Positions 12,777-14,080 of a stretch of 14,080 nt of DNA are shown in pieces. The DNA is from Alkalimonas sp. (lineage in GTDB: Bacteria; Pseudomonadota; Gammaproteobacteria; Enterobacterales; Alteromonadaceae). Position numbers and translations under genes: made by a program. The stretch spans positions 1 through 14,080 of the forward strand of contig JAIUMG010000047.1 in assembly GCA_022565655.1 (NCBI GenBank), read 5' to 3'. Numbering within the stretch: the first letter of the stretch is position 1; every line of letters begins with the position of its first letter. The notes under the pieces were generated by a model. That model searched no databases. It was not told the DNA's origin and saw only the letters and a list, made by a program, of their open reading frames with translations.

Positions 12777-13991
12777 ATGAGCGACTACCATACCTTTACC
12801 ATCGCCGATGCCAAAGCTTTTGCATTGGCTCATGGCGATACTTTTCGAGACAACGACTCTTTAGATGCTGAAGAGTTTGGTGATGGCAACCTGAACCTGG
12901 TATTTCGGGTGAAGAACGACAGTGGCCGCAGCCTGATTGTCAAGCAAGCCCTGCCCTATGCCCGCTGTGTCGGTGAAAGCTGGCCTCTGACCATAGAGCG
13001 AGCTCGTATCGAAGCCGAGGTGCTGCTGCGCCATGGCCGAATTTGCCCTCAGCATACCGTTAAAGTCTTGCATTATGACGCCGATGCCGCTGCGATCCTG
13101 ATGGAGGATCTTGGCCAGATGCGTATTTTGCGTGGCGAATTGGTGGCAAGAAAACAGTTTCCTCAGCTGGCTGAGCAGATCGCTTTGTACCTAGCCCGTA
13201 CGCTATTTTTTACCAGTGACTTCGTGCTGAATGGCTTGCAAAAGAAAGCTGAAGTGGCTCGTTTTCTTAACCCGGAGCTTTGCCTGATCACTGAAGATTT
13301 ATTCTTTTCCGACCCATACTGCAATCACGAGCGCAACAAAATCCATCAGCCGATTATGCCGCAAGCTCGTGAGCTATGGCATGATGAGGTGCTGCAGGCT
13401 GAAATCGCCAGATTAAAAGCCGACTTCTTGTCCCGGCCTCAGGCCTTGCTGCATGGTGACATGCACAGCGGCAGCATTTTTATTGATGCAGAGCAGTGCA
13501 AAGTGATTGATGCCGAGTTTGGCTTTTATGGCCCCATGGGGTTTGATGTTGGTAGCTTTATTGGCAACCTGCTACTGAACTACGCCGGTCAGTTTGGTTT
13601 GCAGGAGGATGACCAGCAGCGACAACAGCAGCAGGATTACCTGCTGCAGCAAATCGAAGCGTTGTGGCAGCACTTCAGTCACGAGTTTAGCCGCTTGATG
13701 CAAACAGAAACCAAAGAAAACAGCTTTCGCAACACGGAGTATCAGCATTACTTTTTACAACAGCTGCTGGCCGACAGCATCGGTTATGCTGGCACTGAGC
13801 TGATCCGACGTACCGTGGGCCTGGCCCATGTCGCCGATTTAGAGCAGATCCGTCATGAACAGCATCGGGCAGCCTCTGAGCGCTGGGCTTTAACTCTGGG
13901 CCGCAGTTTAATCATGCAACGGCAGCAGCTGACCACCATTCATCAGTTGCTGACGCTGGTCCGGCATCAGCCACTCAATAATCAAGCCTAG
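12777..13991 (+). CDS. mtnK: Methylthioribose kinase
   Basis: Phosphorylates 5-methylthioribose to its 1-phosphate with ATP, feeding mtnA. It has 404 residues from ATG 12777, usual length, with a choline-kinase-like fold. Landmarks: DGNLNLVF at 36-43 (nucleotide loop), Lys56 in VKQALPY, RCVGESWPL at 63-71, the catalytic loop LHGDMHSGS with Asp228, metal-binding DAEFG at 245-249, and ELIRRTVGLAHV near the C-terminus. ATG 12777 matches where the family begins (MSxYxTF); a GTG at 12768 would add three residues, and neither has a strong ribosome site. Presence of mtnK implies the organism splits MTA with a nucleosidase (mtnN, not here) rather than MTA phosphorylase. Confidence 0.94.
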   Translation: MSDYHTFTIADAKAFALAHGDTFRDNDSLDAEEFGDGNLNLVFRVKNDSGRSLIVKQALPYARCVGESWPLTIERARIEAEVLLRHGRICPQHTVKVLHYDADAAAILMEDLGQMRILRGELVARKQFPQLAEQIALYLARTLFFTSDFVLNGLQKKAEVARFLNPELCLITEDLFFSDPYCNHERNKIHQPIMPQARELWHDEVLQAEIARLKADFLSRPQALLHGDMHSGSIFIDAEQCKVIDAEFGFYGPMGFDVGSFIGNLLLNYAGQFGLQEDDQQRQQQQDYLLQQIEALWQHFSHEFSRLMQTETKENSFRNTEYQHYFLQQLLADSIGYAGTELIRRTVGLAHVADLEQIRHEQHRAASERWALTLGRSLIMQRQQLTTIHQLLTLVRHQPLNNQA

Positions 13992-14080
13992 GGCGTGTTT
14001 ATCTTTGCTGGTTAGGTTTTGTTCACTCTGGCGGCACTTTGATCGCGAAACGAGGAGTGAAGTTTAGTGATTCTAAATAA
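13992..14080. other. Tail after mtnK, no gene identified
   Basis: 89 bases with no ribosome site, terminator hairpin or open frame that I can support. gggcgtgttt begins immediately after the mtnK stop, and the stretch reads like the outer end of an insertion sequence or a dispersed repeat. This is an impression from wording, not proven. Confidence 0.25.

Overview
The window looks like a chromosomal segment of a gammaproteobacterium, probably an Alteromonadales/Chromatiaceae-type relative (Rheinheimera or Alishewanella-like; inferred from protein style and gene content, not tested by search). Its backbone is a near-complete methionine salvage (MTA/MTR recycling) locus: mtnE (YbdL-type aminotransferase) and a YafV/Nit2-type omega-amidase on the minus strand, mtnB-mtnC-mtnD on the plus strand, then mtnA (minus) and mtnK (plus) divergently transcribed. 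Sequences resembling MetJ operator boxes lie in the mtnB leader (4236-4251) and between mtnA and mtnK (12715-12722).

Left part (1-2925, all minus strand): the 5' part of a cytidine deaminase gene runs off the left edge. It is preceded by a small lipoprotein gene, a decayed second copy of the omega-amidase 3' end, an Abi_2/AbiF-type HEPN gene, and the intact omega-amidase. The Abi gene is flanked by two diverged copies (94 of 111 bases identical by hand count) of the end of the omega-amidase gene. This suggests that a defence cassette was inserted there together with a replacement 3' end. Directly upstream of the Abi gene I read a strong sigma70-type promoter, a compact hairpin RNA and a U-run. 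This is the arrangement expected of an RNA-antitoxin/HEPN-toxin system of the AbiF kind.

Middle part (6132-11666, plus strand): between mtnD and mtnA lies a five-gene module unrelated to methionine salvage. It holds a tiny secreted six-cysteine acidic peptide with a TTG start, a periplasmic protein of unknown function, a MacA/HlyD-type adaptor, a LolD/MacB-type ATPase and a large MacB/FtsX-type eight-helix permease, closed by an intrinsic terminator. The last three genes overlap one another. The simplest reading is a disulfide-rich peptide exported to the periplasm by Sec and then pumped out by a dedicated tripartite exporter, with a TolC-like outer membrane partner encoded elsewhere.

Right part (11665-14080): mtnA and mtnK face away from a 77-86 base control region with divergent promoters around a perfect AGACGTCT box. 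The last 89 bases after mtnK contain no gene that I can identify and might be the edge of a repeated or mobile element.

The two candidate systems of most interest are the Abi_2 gene with its upstream structured RNA and the cysteine-rich peptide with its private exporter. Both interrupt an otherwise housekeeping locus.
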